A stretch of 57,741 nt of DNA from Treponema sp. (GTDB lineage Bacteria > Spirochaetota > Spirochaetia > Treponematales > Breznakiellaceae), in the NCBI GenBank assembly GCA_009781635.1, contig WQXU01000018.1:1-57741 (forward strand). Direction: 5' to 3'. This document shows positions 46,019 to 56,155 of the stretch, in pieces. The position numbers and the translations under genes were made by a program. The stretch's first letter is position 1, and each line of letters starts with the position of its first letter. The notes beneath the pieces are model-generated. The model was not told where the DNA came from. It ran no database searches and saw only the letters and a program-made list of their open reading frames with translations.

Positions 46019-46657
46019 ATGGCAGATTACAAGAAACCGGATTACTGGCAGCAAAGAGCGCGTAATGAGGGATATCCGGCCCGCTCGGTTTACAAATTAA
46101 AAGAAATTGATGAAAAGTTCAGCCTTTTTAAACCGGCCGGCAAAGCAGGGCGTATTCTGGATATCGGCGCCGCTCCCGGAAGCTGGAGTCTTTATGTACT
46201 GCGTAAATTTGCCGCCGGATCAAAGTGTTTTCTTGCCGCTGCGGATCTTTGCCCTCTTTCCCGCGAATTTGACAATAAACTTTTTGACAGCGAAAGGTTC
46301 TTCTTTGTTCAGGGCGATGTCACATCTGCGGATATCCGTGATGCGATTTTTTCTAAGGGCCCTTACAATGTCATTATTAGCGATGCAGCCCCCGGCACTA
46401 CAGGCAGCCGCATGGCGGACTCCGCCCGTTCTCTGGAGCTTGCGGAAACTGTTGTAGGCTATGCCGAAAGCGTTCTTGCTCCCGGCGGCAATCTTGCGCT
46501 AAAGATCTTTCAGGGCAGCGGAATTGATGCGCTTTTAAAACATATGAAAACGCTTTTTGAAAAGGCCAGGAGCTTTAAGCCGCAGGCATGCCGCGGAGAA
46601 TCGGTAGAAACATATTTTATCGGTCTTGGAAAACTGGCGCCTAAAATAAATATTTAA
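46019..46657 (+). CDS. rlmE: 23S rRNA 2'-O-ribose methyltransferase RlmE (FtsJ)
   Basis: Methylates the ribose of one uridine in the peptidyl-transferase region of 23S rRNA using S-adenosylmethionine. The 212-aa protein is typical in length. The K-D-K-E catalytic set is visible: the lysine in RSVYKLKEID, SDAAPGTTG, LALKIFQG and SVETYFIG. The SAM loop is ILDIGAAPGSWS. The start is the ATG at 46019, 20 bp from the divergent polyprenyl synthetase. Confidence 0.92.
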   Translation: MADYKKPDYWQQRARNEGYPARSVYKLKEIDEKFSLFKPAGKAGRILDIGAAPGSWSLYVLRKFAAGSKCFLAAADLCPLSREFDNKLFDSERFFFVQGDVTSADIRDAIFSKGPYNVIISDAAPGTTGSRMADSARSLELAETVVGYAESVLAPGGNLALKIFQGSGIDALLKHMKTLFEKARSFKPQACRGESVETYFIGLGKLAPKINI

Positions 46658-46731
46658 GTATTATTACTCTTGAAAAACCCCTGATTGTGTGATTAAAATT
46701 CACTATCAATTTGTTAAATAAGGTGGTTTTT

Positions 46732-49008
46732 ATGAAAAGTAAGATTTTATCCGTTTGTATCATTTTATTTGCTCTGACAGGATTTTTATTAACAGGCTGC
46801 GATCTTGATCCGCCTGATGGCGGCGGCAGGGGAGGCGACGGCAGCGAAAGTAGTCCTTTTGTGCTTAGCGCAGGCCAGTGGCGGCATGGTGAAATAACAG
46901 ATGCAGGGGACAGTGTCTGGTATACGCTTTCTGTAGCAGAAGATTTCGTTTATTATTTCTATATAAATGACCAAAGCCAAGGTGATGGTACTAAAACATT
47001 AAATGTAAAATATACCGCTTACCTTGATGATGTTAGAGTGGAAGAAGGTAATTGGTCTCATTGGGATTATCCGCTATGGTTTTGGGCAGAAGAGGATGGA
47101 ACCCTTAAAATTAAAGTTGAAGCTTTTATTGGAACCCATACAGGCACTTTTAGTTTTGTATATGTCTCAAGTGATGACTGGAATTACGAGCCTGTAAGAC
47201 CTGCCCACCCCTTTAATCCTCCCAATCCATCAGCGCTTGCAGAAAACGTTTGGGTTGACGGTGAAATTGAAAATATAGGGGACATGGACTGGTATACATT
47301 AGATGTTACCGCCGGAGATTACTATTACATTTGGCCTAATGCTAATGGTTATTACAACGGCAATGGCTCCAAAACAGCGTATATAGATGTGGCAATACGT
47401 CATAATGACGGAGAGTTTTTTGAAACCAACTATTTTGATTATGGCTGGAATCAACCATTAATTATTTATGCGGAAGAGGATGAAACATTATTTATTAGAG
47501 TTCGCGGAAATTATTCTACTACAGGCACTTACGGCATTGTTTACAGTACAGAAGATGAAAGACCAAGCGTTTTCAATGTTTCTGATGTTATTGAACTTGA
47601 TGCCGGCGAATGGAAGGATGATGAAATTACAAGTTCAAAAACAGAGGTTTGGTATTCAATAACTGCATCAAATAGCGGTTATCTGTCTATCTGGTGGAAT
47701 GATTTTAATCAGGGCAATGGCGATAAGACATTGGACATAGTGGTTTCCGCCTGGCGTTTAAGTGACGAAGTATCAATATTTTCCAACGAAGACTCTGCAT
47801 GGAGTAATCCGATGGGCGATTATACGTATTTTAATACAGGCGATGAGATCATTGTCAAAGTTACTCCCAAAACACCGGGAGCTGCCGGTACCTTCGGCAT
47901 TGCATATGATATTGGCTTTTCCGACGAAAGACCCTGGCTTGAGCCGTCAAGTGCAATTGAACTTGAAGACGGCGAATGGGCGGAAGGCGAGTTAACGGAA
48001 AATTCATCTGAAGACTGGTATACATTGGATGTAACAAGCAACACAAACTATTATTTCTGGGTGAATAGTAGTTATTATGGTGACGGCACAAAATCGGCGC
48101 AAGTAATAGTGATATTTTATCGCAGTGACGGAACACCAATTAACAGTTATTATTACATGGACATTCACGATCCACGTGAATTATCCTGGGATTTCGATGA
48201 TACAGTATTTATTAAAGTAAATCCATTGTATTCTGGATACGGCACTTACAGTATTGCGTATTCAGAAATTGATTCAAGGCCGCCTGTAATTGAGTTGCCG
48301 GATCTTGCAGATACCATCGAGCTGGAAATGGGCCAGTGGATGGACGGGGAAATTACAGCACAAGTCAGCGAAATTTGGTATTCGGTCGGCGCATATGAAT
48401 ATATATTAGGTATGCTCTGGCTTAATGATTCTAAAGAAGGCAATGGAGAAAAAACACTGGATGCTGTTGTTACTGTCTGGGATGTTTCCGGATATCCGCT
48501 TGTAAATGTATTTGATTCTGCATGGCATAATCCAAAGGATTTTTATTTTAACGATACTATTTTTATCCGGGTTACTCCAAAAATACCGGGAAGCACAGGC
48601 ACCTTCGGGATAGCGCTTGATGACTATTACTCCGGTTCTTACGCCGGCAGACCATGGATTGAACCTGTCAATACAACCGCGCTTTCCAACGGTCAATGGA
48701 AAGACGGCGTCATGACAATCTCAACCAACGAAATCTGGTATACATTCAATGTAACAAGCGGAACAACTTATCGTATCTGGTGGAACGATAGTTATCAGGG
48801 AAGCGGCAAAACAGCGGATGTAGTTGTATCCGCATATTCCGATACCGGAACTCCGATTTTTACTAATGTAGATAGCGGATGGAATGTGCCGCAGTCATTT
48901 ACTGCCGGCTTTACAGGCACTGTCTTTGTAGAAGTAGTTCCATGGTCTGGTGACACCGGTACTTTCGGCATTGTTTACAGCACCGGTATTTCAAAACCGG
49001 CATTGTAA
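46732..49008 (+). CDS. Large lipoprotein with six PPC-like repeats
   Basis: A 758-aa lipoprotein (lipobox LLTGC, Cys23) made almost entirely of six tandem beta-rich repeats of about 110-120 aa. Each opens with a phrase like LSAGQWRHGEI, LDAGEWKDDEI or LEMGQWMDGEI, followed by a W-Y-T/S strand, a N/G-rich turn (GNGDKTLD, GDGTKSAQ) and an end such as GTFGIAYD or GTYGIVYS. They resemble pre-peptidase C-terminal (PPC) beta-sandwiches, often ligand- or carbohydrate-binding, but no catalytic domain is present. The repeats differ enough that recent duplication is unlikely. ATG at 46732 is preceded by AAGGTGG; an upstream in-frame TTG at 46711 is less likely. Own promoter not resolved; a strong terminator follows. 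Likely surface-exposed. Confidence 0.85.
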   Translation: MKSKILSVCIILFALTGFLLTGCDLDPPDGGGRGGDGSESSPFVLSAGQWRHGEITDAGDSVWYTLSVAEDFVYYFYINDQSQGDGTKTLNVKYTAYLDDVRVEEGNWSHWDYPLWFWAEEDGTLKIKVEAFIGTHTGTFSFVYVSSDDWNYEPVRPAHPFNPPNPSALAENVWVDGEIENIGDMDWYTLDVTAGDYYYIWPNANGYYNGNGSKTAYIDVAIRHNDGEFFETNYFDYGWNQPLIIYAEEDETLFIRVRGNYSTTGTYGIVYSTEDERPSVFNVSDVIELDAGEWKDDEITSSKTEVWYSITASNSGYLSIWWNDFNQGNGDKTLDIVVSAWRLSDEVSIFSNEDSAWSNPMGDYTYFNTGDEIIVKVTPKTPGAAGTFGIAYDIGFSDERPWLEPSSAIELEDGEWAEGELTENSSEDWYTLDVTSNTNYYFWVNSSYYGDGTKSAQVIVIFYRSDGTPINSYYYMDIHDPRELSWDFDDTVFIKVNPLYSGYGTYSIAYSEIDSRPPVIELPDLADTIELEMGQWMDGEITAQVSEIWYSVGAYEYILGMLWLNDSKEGNGEKTLDAVVTVWDVSGYPLVNVFDSAWHNPKDFYFNDTIFIRVTPKIPGSTGTFGIALDDYYSGSYAGRPWIEPVNTTALSNGQWKDGVMTISTNEIWYTFNVTSGTTYRIWWNDSYQGSGKTADVVVSAYSDTGTPIFTNVDSGWNVPQSFTAGFTGTVFVEVVPWSGDTGTFGIVYSTGISKPAL

Positions 49009-49029
49009 ACTTAGGTTCTATGAACAAAT

Positions 49030-49062
49030 AAAAAACCGGACGCGAAAGCATCCGGTTTTTTT
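49030..49062. terminator. Bidirectional terminator between the repeat lipoprotein and the chemotaxis receptor
   Basis: AAAACCGGACGC, loop GAAA, GCATCCGGTTTT with T-runs on both sides (one mismatch in the stem). It serves the plus-strand lipoprotein gene and the minus-strand receptor gene that converge here. Confidence 0.88.
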
Positions 49063-49089
49063 TGCATAAGCAATATTGGATATTTTTTG

Positions 49090-51216
49090 TTAGTTGGACT
49101 CTACCTTAAACCGTGTAATATCCGAGCTTAACATAACGATATTATCCTTGTTCTCCTCTGTTATTTCCTGCACTCTTGTAAATGCATTGGAAATTTCATC
49201 TACATTTGTAGTAATATCATCCATGTCGCCGGCAATTTCGGCGGTAATTTTCCGCAGGGAACCGCTCTGACTTAACACCTCGCTGCTTTCTGTAGTCATG
49301 GAGGAAGATGACTTGCGCACAAGCCCGGTAACGGAATTAAGCTGAGTTACGGCTTCCAGTATTTGCCGGCTGCCTTCTCCCTGCTCTTCCATTGCATTGC
49401 GAATCTGGGTTTCCTGATCCGACACAGTCTGCACTTCTTTTTCAATTGTTTCAAAACGTTCAAGAACAACGCTTGTAGACTTTGTAATTGTATCAATCAT
49501 TAATTTTATCTTTTTAAGAACTCCGCTGATTGTCTTGGATTGTTTCCCGGAGTTTTCCGCCAGTTTGCGGATTTCATCGGCGACAACGGCAAAGCCCTTG
49601 CCTGATTCGCCCGCATGAGCCGCTTCGATTGCCGCATTCATGGCAAGAAGATTGGTCTGGCTTGCGATATTCTGCATTACAGAGTTAATCTGCAAAAGGC
49701 CTTCCGATTCCTGCGCAATCTCCTGAATATCGTTTGAAACCTTATGCAGGTCCGCCCGTCCGGCTCCGGAAGATTCCGCAAGCGAATGGATGTTAGCTGA
49801 ATTTCTCACAAGGGTTTGCGTAACAGATTGAATATTCGCAAGCATTTCTTCTATCGCAGACGACGATTGCGCAACGCTGTCCGCCTGGACAGCTATGTGC
49901 CCATTCAATTCGTCCATGCCTTTTATGATTTTTTCCATGGAGTTTACAGCAGAGTTAACGCTGTCCGCCTGGGATAAAATCTGTCCTCTCATATGCTGAA
50001 TATTGGAGTGAATCCCGTTAATGTCTTTTCTGGTAGTTGTCATATATGTTGCAAGCTCATCGCCGGTGTCTGTAAGGGCTATTGTCTTTCCCTTTATTCC
50101 TAAAAGCAGCTCCCTTATCTTTTCAAATGTCAGGTTAAAGAAGTCGCTTAATACGCCAATCTCATCCCTGCGGCTGAAATGAAGCCGTCTTGTTAAGTCC
50201 CAGTCTGCAGTTATATGATCCAGTATATTTACCATTTGTTTCATCGGCTTTAGTATGCCAATGACAATAAACAGGTAAAAAATAGCAAAGATGCCGATGA
50301 TGACTGCCATTACTGCCAAAAAAAGCATCGTCATAGTGTTGCCCAATACATCCTGAACGCCAACCCGTCTTATTGCGGTTATATACCAGTCAAGCGCCGG
50401 CACCTCTCCCACAACAACGATACCTTCAGGCGCTTCAAAAAATATAGATTCTCCCGGCTTCATCGCCTGCGCTCTTGCAAAGATTTCCTTTCCTGTATCG
50501 CCAAGCGTCTCATAAATAAAATTTTTATTTGTTACAAGCGATGCGTCGCGCGCGCCTGTAAATTCTCCTTCCTTGTTAAAAAGAAGCAGCATTTCCTTTC
50601 CGGTGTAGTTCCTGTATATCGAATTGACAAATTCAGTAAGATCGATACCGGTCCCCACAAGACCTATAGGTGTACGCGCAAAGTCAAAGACAGGCGCATT
50701 TATCCAAAGCATGATCTTTTGAATTTCCGGATTATAATTGATATTAAAATTATACCTTTCTGTTCTGTACAGGGTCATGTTATACCAGTAATTATCCGGA
50801 TCATCGGCATCAACTGTATAATGATTATTTTCGTCAAAATAAAATTCTTTATCCGTATCGCTGGCCCAGAAAACCATGCTGCTTGCAAAGGCCTTCCTGT
50901 ACCCTTCAATCTCGTCAAAAGCCATCCTTTTTAACCCGGGGTCTGCGGGATTAATGAAGTGCTGGATAATCAAAGGTGAAGTTGCCATCTTTAGAGCCAG
51001 GGCTATTTCCCCGTTTACCGAAGATTCAAGTTTGATGCTTTCAATCTCCAGTACTTTTACCAGTTCATGGCTGGCATTGCTGCGGACTAATTGCCTCATG
51101 GAAAGTATAAAAACGGTGCTTCCGCATATAAATATCAATGAAAACAGAATAACCGAAAAGAATAAAAATTGACGCTTTAATGAAGTATAGCGCTTATTAG
51201 TGGTTGTATTTCCCAT
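49090..51216 (-). CDS. Methyl-accepting chemotaxis protein
   Basis: A 708-aa chemoreceptor. First membrane segment about residues 16-39, an extracytoplasmic sensor of dCACHE size (about 40-290; [18 protein letters not shown]-type strand), second membrane segment about 293-318, HAMP about 319-372, then a long coiled-coil signalling domain with the tip [20 protein letters not shown]. It should pass ligand state to CheA/CheW, which are not in the window. AGAGGAG lies about 10 bases before the ATG. The ligand is not deducible. It is divergent from acetate kinase through a 140-bp gap. Confidence 0.92.
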   Translation of the reverse strand: MGNTTTNKRYTSLKRQFLFFSVILFSLIFICGSTVFILSMRQLVRSNASHELVKVLEIESIKLESSVNGEIALALKMATSPLIIQHFINPADPGLKRMAFDEIEGYRKAFASSMVFWASDTDKEFYFDENNHYTVDADDPDNYWYNMTLYRTERYNFNINYNPEIQKIMLWINAPVFDFARTPIGLVGTGIDLTEFVNSIYRNYTGKEMLLLFNKEGEFTGARDASLVTNKNFIYETLGDTGKEIFARAQAMKPGESIFFEAPEGIVVVGEVPALDWYITAIRRVGVQDVLGNTMTMLFLAVMAVIIGIFAIFYLFIVIGILKPMKQMVNILDHITADWDLTRRLHFSRRDEIGVLSDFFNLTFEKIRELLLGIKGKTIALTDTGDELATYMTTTRKDINGIHSNIQHMRGQILSQADSVNSAVNSMEKIIKGMDELNGHIAVQADSVAQSSSAIEEMLANIQSVTQTLVRNSANIHSLAESSGAGRADLHKVSNDIQEIAQESEGLLQINSVMQNIASQTNLLAMNAAIEAAHAGESGKGFAVVADEIRKLAENSGKQSKTISGVLKKIKLMIDTITKSTSVVLERFETIEKEVQTVSDQETQIRNAMEEQGEGSRQILEAVTQLNSVTGLVRKSSSSMTTESSEVLSQSGSLRKITAEIAGDMDDITTNVDEISNAFTRVQEITEENKDNIVMLSSDITRFKVESN

Positions 51217-51356
51217 ATATTCAGACTCCTCTAATAGTTACAGCATCGTACTATTATAGGTACTAATATATCAATTCTGCGCAAATAAAACAATGAAAGA
51301 TGCATCTAAATGTAGTATAATTAATTAGTGACAAAAAACAAAAGGCGGGAAAAAAA

Positions 51357-52694
51357 ATGATTATTTTAACATTAAATTGCGGATCATCATCTGCAAAATA
51401 TCAGGTCTATGACTGGGAAACAAAGGATGTTCTGGCTGTCGGTATTGTGGAAAAAGTAACTGTCGGCGATTCATTTATCACCCATAAGGCCAAGGGCAGG
51501 GAAGAGGTCGTTTTTAAAAATGATTGTCCTACACACACAGATGCAATTGAACTAATCATTAAAACCATCACAAGCAAGGATATCGGCGTAATAAGCGATA
51601 TGTCCGTAATTACGGCTGTCGGGCATCGAGTTGTACACGGCGGCGACAAATTCACAAAATCTGTCATTGTTGATGATACAGCGATGAAGGCATTTGCGGA
51701 CATGCAGGATCTGAGTCCCCTGCACAATCCCGCCAATATAATGGGAATTGAGGCTGCAAAAAAAGTGCTGCCCAATGTACCGCACTGCGCAATAATGGAT
51801 ACCGCCTGGCATCAAACCATGCCGCCCAAAAGCTATCTGTATGCAGTTCCGCTGGACTGGTATAAAAAATACAGAGTACGCCGTTATGGTTTTCATGGAA
51901 CAAGTTTTCTATATACAGCAAAACGCGCCGCAGTGCTTTTGGGGCAGGATCCATTCAAGACAAATGTAATCATCTGTCACCTTGGAAACGGCGCTTCGAT
52001 TAACGCTGTCAAGGACGGTCTGTCTTTTGATACATCGATGGGCATTACGCCTCTGGAAGGCCTTGTTATGGGAACACGTTCCGGCGATGTTGATCCGTCC
52101 CTTCCCTTTTATGTTATGCGCAAAACAGGAATGAGCGTAGCGGAAATTGAAAGCGCTCTTAATAAGACATCCGGTCTTCTGGGCCTGACAGGCAAACTTA
52201 CAGACAGGCGCGACATTGAAGCTGCCGCGCAGGCCGGCAGTATTGACGCTTTGCGCGCCCAGAAAATTGAAGCTAACCGCGTGAAAAAATACATAGGCGG
52301 GTATATGGCCATCCTTGGCAGGGTTGATGCGCTTGTCCTTACAGCCGGCGTCGGCGAGTTTGCCTGGTTTATGAGGGATAAAATTCTAAGCGGCCTTGAA
52401 GGACTCGGCATTGTCTACGATCCGAAAAAGAACGATGTCTCACGCACAAGGAATGCAGAAACGCTTATCAGCAAGCCGGAATCAAAAATACCAATATTCA
52501 TCATTCCTACAGATGAAGAACTTGTCATGACCGAGGATGCCTATGCATTAATGCAGAAAACCTATGATACGCATACTCACTTTACCTATTCCTTCCAAAA
52601 CAAGGATTATATAAACAAGGGACGCGCAGAAGGACTAAAATTTGATCTTGCCAAAAACCCGGCCCTAGCAGAAATTATCGCGCTGCCGAAATAA
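51357..52694 (+). CDS. ackA: Acetate kinase
   Basis: Makes ATP and acetate from acetyl phosphate, the energy-yielding end of sugar fermentation. The 445-aa protein shows NCGSSSAKY (residues 7-15), [28 protein letters not shown] and [10 protein letters not shown]. It is about 45 residues longer than the common 400-aa enzymes because of a C-terminal extension ([18 protein letters not shown]), a length also known in treponemes. TATAAT at 51316-51321 and GGCGGG before the ATG fit as promoter -10 and ribosome-binding site. No phosphotransacetylase gene is adjacent. Confidence 0.95.
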   Translation: MIILTLNCGSSSAKYQVYDWETKDVLAVGIVEKVTVGDSFITHKAKGREEVVFKNDCPTHTDAIELIIKTITSKDIGVISDMSVITAVGHRVVHGGDKFTKSVIVDDTAMKAFADMQDLSPLHNPANIMGIEAAKKVLPNVPHCAIMDTAWHQTMPPKSYLYAVPLDWYKKYRVRRYGFHGTSFLYTAKRAAVLLGQDPFKTNVIICHLGNGASINAVKDGLSFDTSMGITPLEGLVMGTRSGDVDPSLPFYVMRKTGMSVAEIESALNKTSGLLGLTGKLTDRRDIEAAAQAGSIDALRAQKIEANRVKKYIGGYMAILGRVDALVLTAGVGEFAWFMRDKILSGLEGLGIVYDPKKNDVSRTRNAETLISKPESKIPIFIIPTDEELVMTEDAYALMQKTYDTHTHFTYSFQNKDYINKGRAEGLKFDLAKNPALAEIIALPK

Positions 52695-52728
52695 CAGGGA
52701 ATAAAGAGCAGGGACGGCTAACCCCCTG

Positions 52729-52770
52729 CTCCCCACTCCCCACTCCCCACTCCCCACTCCCCACTCCCCA
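52729..52770. repeat. Heptamer repeat array (CTCCCCA x6), G-quadruplex-capable
   Basis: Six perfect copies of CTCCCCA at 52729-52770, extended by degenerate CTCCCTAA and CCCCAGCCCC-type units to about 52805. It fills the gap between acetate kinase and the PfkB kinase. The minus strand carries GGGG runs every 7 bases, a strong G-quadruplex pattern. It resembles the short tandem heptamer (STRR) repeats known from cyanobacteria. Confidence 0.85.
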
Positions 52771-52842
52771 CTCCCTAACCCCCAGCCCCATTCCCCAACC
52801 CCCCCTTTCCATGTAAAAATAAAAAAAATCCAGGAGGTTTCA

Positions 52843-53883
52843 TTGATCGAGCTTTTGTGCATCGGCAATCCGCTTGTTGATGTCTTTGTAAATATTGATG
52901 ATAAACTCGCAGCAAAATACGGCATTGTCGATCCTGTTCAGCATATCGACAGGGAGCAGGCTGAACTTTTTCTGCGCGACAATGCAATTGATGTTGCAGG
53001 AACGGTAAAAAGTTCAGGCGGAGGAGCCGCGAATGTCGCAAAAATAGCCGCCATGCTGGGAATGAACGCTGCGTTTTCCGGCTGCGTGGGACAGGATGAA
53101 CTTGCAAAAACATTTGAAGATGAGATGAACGGAGCCGGCGTATCCGCAAAGCTTGTAAGGTCAAATGAAAAAACAGGGCTGTGTTTTGCGTGTAACATTA
53201 ACGGCGAAACAAGATTTGCCGCAAGCCCGGGCGCGGCGCTGGAGTTTAATGAATCGCATATCAGCGAAGAGATGATCAGCAGCGCGGAAGTTGTTGTAGT
53301 TGACGGTTATATTCTGGATCGCCGCCCTCTTGTAAAGCACATCTTACTGCTTGCAAGCCGCCGCGGAATTCCGGTTGCCCTGGATGCAGCTTCGGTTTTT
53401 CAGGTTAACAGAAAAGCGGAGGAAATTCTTACCTACAGCCGCAACTTTCCCCTGTTTATTTTTATGAATGCCGATGAAGCGCTTGCATTTTATAACACAA
53501 TAAGAAAAAGCAATGATGATGATTCCAGATTATCGGAGAAGGAAAAGGAAACTAAAATCATTAATTATATCTGCCCCACATTAAAAATAATTACAGACGG
53601 AGAATTATTTCCCATCATAGTGTTAAAACTCGGAGGCCGAGGTGCGCTGGTTATTGCAGGCGGCAATATATACCGCGAAGAGACTTTTACAATTACACCG
53701 CGGGACACAATCGGCGCAGGAGATGCTTTCTGCGCAGCTTTCATTTCCGCATGGATACGCCACAAGTCCATTTCCGAGTGCGCCGCGCTTGGCAACAAAG
53801 TCGCGCGGGAGATTTTACAAGTACCCGGCACTCATATAAAGAGCGGAAAATTAAAGTCCTTCGCAAAAATGCTGCAGAAGTAA
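52843..53883 (+). CDS. PfkB family carbohydrate/nucleoside kinase
   Basis: A 346-aa ribokinase-fold kinase. N-terminal signature GGGAANVAKIAAMLG; C-terminal signature DTIGAGDAF with the catalytic base Asp294. The opening LCIGNPLVDVFVNIDD and spacing resemble the adenosine kinase-like branch, but the substrate is not certain. The start is a TTG at 52843, chosen because AGGAGG at 52832-52837 precedes it at the right distance. The ribosome-binding site begins about 25 bp after the C-rich heptamer tract. The DJ-1 gene follows after 27 bp, probably in the same transcript. Confidence 0.88.
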   Translation: MIELLCIGNPLVDVFVNIDDKLAAKYGIVDPVQHIDREQAELFLRDNAIDVAGTVKSSGGGAANVAKIAAMLGMNAAFSGCVGQDELAKTFEDEMNGAGVSAKLVRSNEKTGLCFACNINGETRFAASPGAALEFNESHISEEMISSAEVVVVDGYILDRRPLVKHILLLASRRGIPVALDAASVFQVNRKAEEILTYSRNFPLFIFMNADEALAFYNTIRKSNDDDSRLSEKEKETKIINYICPTLKIITDGELFPIIVLKLGGRGALVIAGGNIYREETFTITPRDTIGAGDAFCAAFISAWIRHKSISECAALGNKVAREILQVPGTHIKSGKLKSFAKMLQK

Positions 53884-53910
53884 AAGACGGCGGCAAAAAG
53901 GAGAAAACCC

Positions 53911-54480
53911 ATGAAAAAAGTAATTGTTTTATTAGCCGACGGGTTTGAAGAAGTTGAAGCAATCACACCTGCAGATTATCTTCGCCGGGCAGGAGCTGAA
54001 GTTACAATAGTATCAATTTCTGAAAGCCTGAGTGTAACAGGCAGGTGGACAGGTATTAAGGTAATTGCCGATACAACATTAAAGGAGTTTTTAAAGCAGG
54101 GCAGCGGGGATTGGGATGCAGTTATCCTCCCCGGAGGCATGCCGGGCGCTGCAAATCTTTCGGCTTCGGCGGAAACAGGCGCGCTATTAAAAACAATGGC
54201 AGCTAACAGAAAAGTTATTGCTGCCATCTGCGCTTCGCCGGCAGTGGTTCTGGCTCCGCTGGAACTTTTAGCAGGCAAAAAGTTTACATGCTATCCGGGA
54301 CTGGAAAAGAAAGCCGCGGAAGCCGGAGCATCTGTCTGGTCAGAAGATCGCGTTGTTACTGACGGAGATATTATTACAAGCCGCGGAGCCGGAACAGCCG
54401 GAGAGTGGTCAGTAGCAATAATAGAAAAATTATTCGACAAGGAAACCGCAGAAAAGATCGCAGAAGCGGTTTTGCTGTAA
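53911..54480 (+). CDS. DJ-1/PfpI family protein
   Basis: A 189-aa protein of the DJ-1 (YajL/ThiJ) group. The nucleophile Cys107 sits in the elbow AAICASPAV and its partner Glu16 in DGFEEVEA; GAGTAGEWSV is the later conserved segment. Relatives act as chaperones, glyoxalases or protein repair factors; the exact activity is uncertain. AAGGAG lies just before the ATG. It probably shares a transcript with the upstream PfkB kinase. Confidence 0.9.
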   Translation: MKKVIVLLADGFEEVEAITPADYLRRAGAEVTIVSISESLSVTGRWTGIKVIADTTLKEFLKQGSGDWDAVILPGGMPGAANLSASAETGALLKTMAANRKVIAAICASPAVVLAPLELLAGKKFTCYPGLEKKAAEAGASVWSEDRVVTDGDIITSRGAGTAGEWSVAIIEKLFDKETAEKIAEAVLL

Positions 54481-54621
54481 GTGCAGTTAACAGGGTTTGC
54501 AAATAATCTTAGAGACAGTGTTTATTTTATTGAATATTTATACGATAAAAGACGGTTAAAATTTATCACTATAATATTAAATGGCAGAAACTGGCGGATT
54601 ATTTGAATTAGGGGATGACTT

Positions 54622-54648
54622 AATTATGCGATCAGTGTTCGCATAATT
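54622..54648. promoter_or_regulatory. Perfect 9-bp hairpin in an otherwise gene-free gap
   Basis: AATTATGCG, 9-base loop, CGCATAATT. It lies in 54481-54788, a gap with no supported gene. A 21-codon frame (ATG at 54581, MAETGGLFELGDDLIMRSVFA) covers the hairpin but is too short to call. The dyad may be an operator or a weak terminator for the DJ-1 transcript; there is no T-run. Confidence 0.4.
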
Positions 54649-54788
54649 GGAAGTTTGGGAAAAATTTGATAAATTACCGGTAATCATTAAAGTTTTCGGC
54701 GAATATTGGTTATTTCGAATGATTTACCATATTTAACCATTAGTTTTTGCGACAGTGTTGTAACAATTCGTTTTTCGTATTCTGCACG

Positions 54789-55406
54789 TCAATTTTGCTC
54801 TAACAATTTTCTTGCTTCCAGCCTCTCCCGTGCTTCAATTAATAAGTATCTAATTTTTTCTTCTAATTCCTTTTTAGGCGGTAATTCTGTCCAGTACTCG
54901 GCAACCATTATTCCGTCTTTATCCATTTCAAGCAATTCAATCTGTTCACGACTATCTCCGGCGCAAAGAATTAATCCGATAGGCTGATTTTCATCTGGTT
55001 GTCGCTCGTATCTGTTTAACCATTTAAGATACAATTTCATCTGCCCTTCGTATTTTGCCAAAAATTTACCGATTTTTAATTCAATGGCGACAAGCCTTTT
55101 TAATTTTCTATGATAAAATAATAAATCAAGATGGTAATCTATATCATCAATTATCATTCGTTTTTGCCGTTCAATAAAAGAAAATCCTTTTCCCAGCTCT
55201 AAAATAAAACTTTCAAGATCACGCAATATTGCTGTTTCAATATCTTTTTCCGGATAAGCATTTTTAAGATCAAAAAAATCGAATATATAAGGGTCTTTGA
55301 ATGTATTAGCAGGTATTTTTGATTTTTTGGTAATTTGAGTATTGGCGATTTTAGTTCGCTCGAAAGTTTTTCTTTCAACTAATAAACGACAATCTCTTTT
55401 TCCCAA
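54789..55406 (-). pseudogene. DUF1016 PDDEXK nuclease, 3' part (broken by an in-frame TAG)
   Basis: This 205-codon frame holds the C-terminal half of a DUF1016/YhcG nuclease: ERKTFERTKIAN, FKDPYIFDFFDL and the PD-(D/E)XK core LDLLFYHRKLKRLVAIELKIG with Asp and Glu-x-Lys intact. It is in the same frame as the ORF upstream at 55425-55838, separated from it only by a TAG at 55427-55425 (FYA-stop-RAIEENLGKRD). Aligned with the other copy at 36032-37009, no base is gained or lost across the stop, so a single substitution inactivated the gene. Translation from a downstream ATG (55406) would give a fragment without the N-terminal domain. Confidence 0.85.
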
Positions 55407-55424
55407 GTTTTCTTCTATCGCACG

Positions 55425-55838
55425 CTAAGCATAAAACAGCCTTTCTTTCATGGTTTTTAGCGGAATAATGATAATAAAGTGAGACCAGCTCAATTGTCGT
55501 GCCAGTGGAACGACAATCTTCTTGTCCGGGAACTGGACCGCAAATTGCATCATTCTACGAAGGTTTTTTATCTCATAGCTTTGTCCGTATTTTGCGGTAA
55601 GTCTTTCTGCGATATTTACTACTATTTGCTGCCCGTATTCCGCTCTTTTGTTATTAAGAATGTCATAGTTTATTGTTTTTCCAATATGCCAGAATAATAG
55701 GTTTGCTGTGCTTTTAACCTGTGATACAGCCTTTTGCTTGCTTTTTTCGATGAGTATAGACAACTCTTTAAAGAGTTTATCTTCTGGGATTATGAGGCTG
55801 ATGTTATTTGGCTTTGTTATTGGTTTCTTTTTTGCCAT
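55425..55838 (-). pseudogene. DUF1016 PDDEXK nuclease, 5' part
   Basis: The N-terminal 137 codons of the DUF1016 nuclease, from MAKKKPITKPNNISL to LKTMKERLFYA. They contain the DUF1016 N-terminal domain (TANLLFWHIGKTINYDIL, QLSWSHF). The frame ends in TAG where the family continues. Spirochaete genes in this window use TAG as an ordinary stop (for example the fourth hybrid kinase and the MFS gene), so readthrough is unlikely. A small 41-codon frame lies just upstream. Confidence 0.85.
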
Positions 55839-55839
55839 A

Positions 55840-55965
55840 TTAATTTATTGTACTCCTTTTTTGGGGGTTATGGTAGAAGATTTCTTGCGGATTTAGAACC
55901 GAAGGTTCGGCAAAGAATGCAGATGGGATTTGTAAAATAGCCTCTGCCCATTGTTTTTCATTCAT
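55840..55965 (-). CDS. Possible small protein upstream of the nuclease gene
   Basis: A 41-aa frame, beginning MNEKQWAEAILQIPSAFFAE and ending KRSTIN, ends 1 bp before the nuclease ATG and has AAGG upstream. It fits between the AlbA_2 remnant and the DUF1016 gene as a possible cistron. I do not recognise the sequence; it could be the start of a truncated partner (antitoxin-like) gene. Low confidence. Confidence 0.35.
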   Translation of the reverse strand: MNEKQWAEAILQIPSAFFAEPSVLNPQEIFYHNPQKRSTIN

Positions 55966-55993
55966 TGTAATACGTCCTTATCAATTCCTAAAG

Positions 55994-56011
55994 CGGCAGT
56001 TACAACTGCCG
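55994..56011. terminator. Small hairpin downstream of the AlbA_2 remnant
   Basis: CGGCAGT, loop TACA, ACTGCCG, followed by TTTT on the plus strand only. It lies just past the reconstructed end of the AlbA_2 frame (56028). Confidence 0.4.
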
Positions 56012-56155
56012 TTTTGTTCGGTGCAAGTTATGAAATGTACCATTTTGCGGCAGAAGTATTGCCTTCAACAAAAATACGATTTTCATTCCTTAATTCACTA
56101 AGTAATTCCTGAACCTGCCTTCTTGAATGACTAGGCAAAACTTGCTGTAGTTCTT

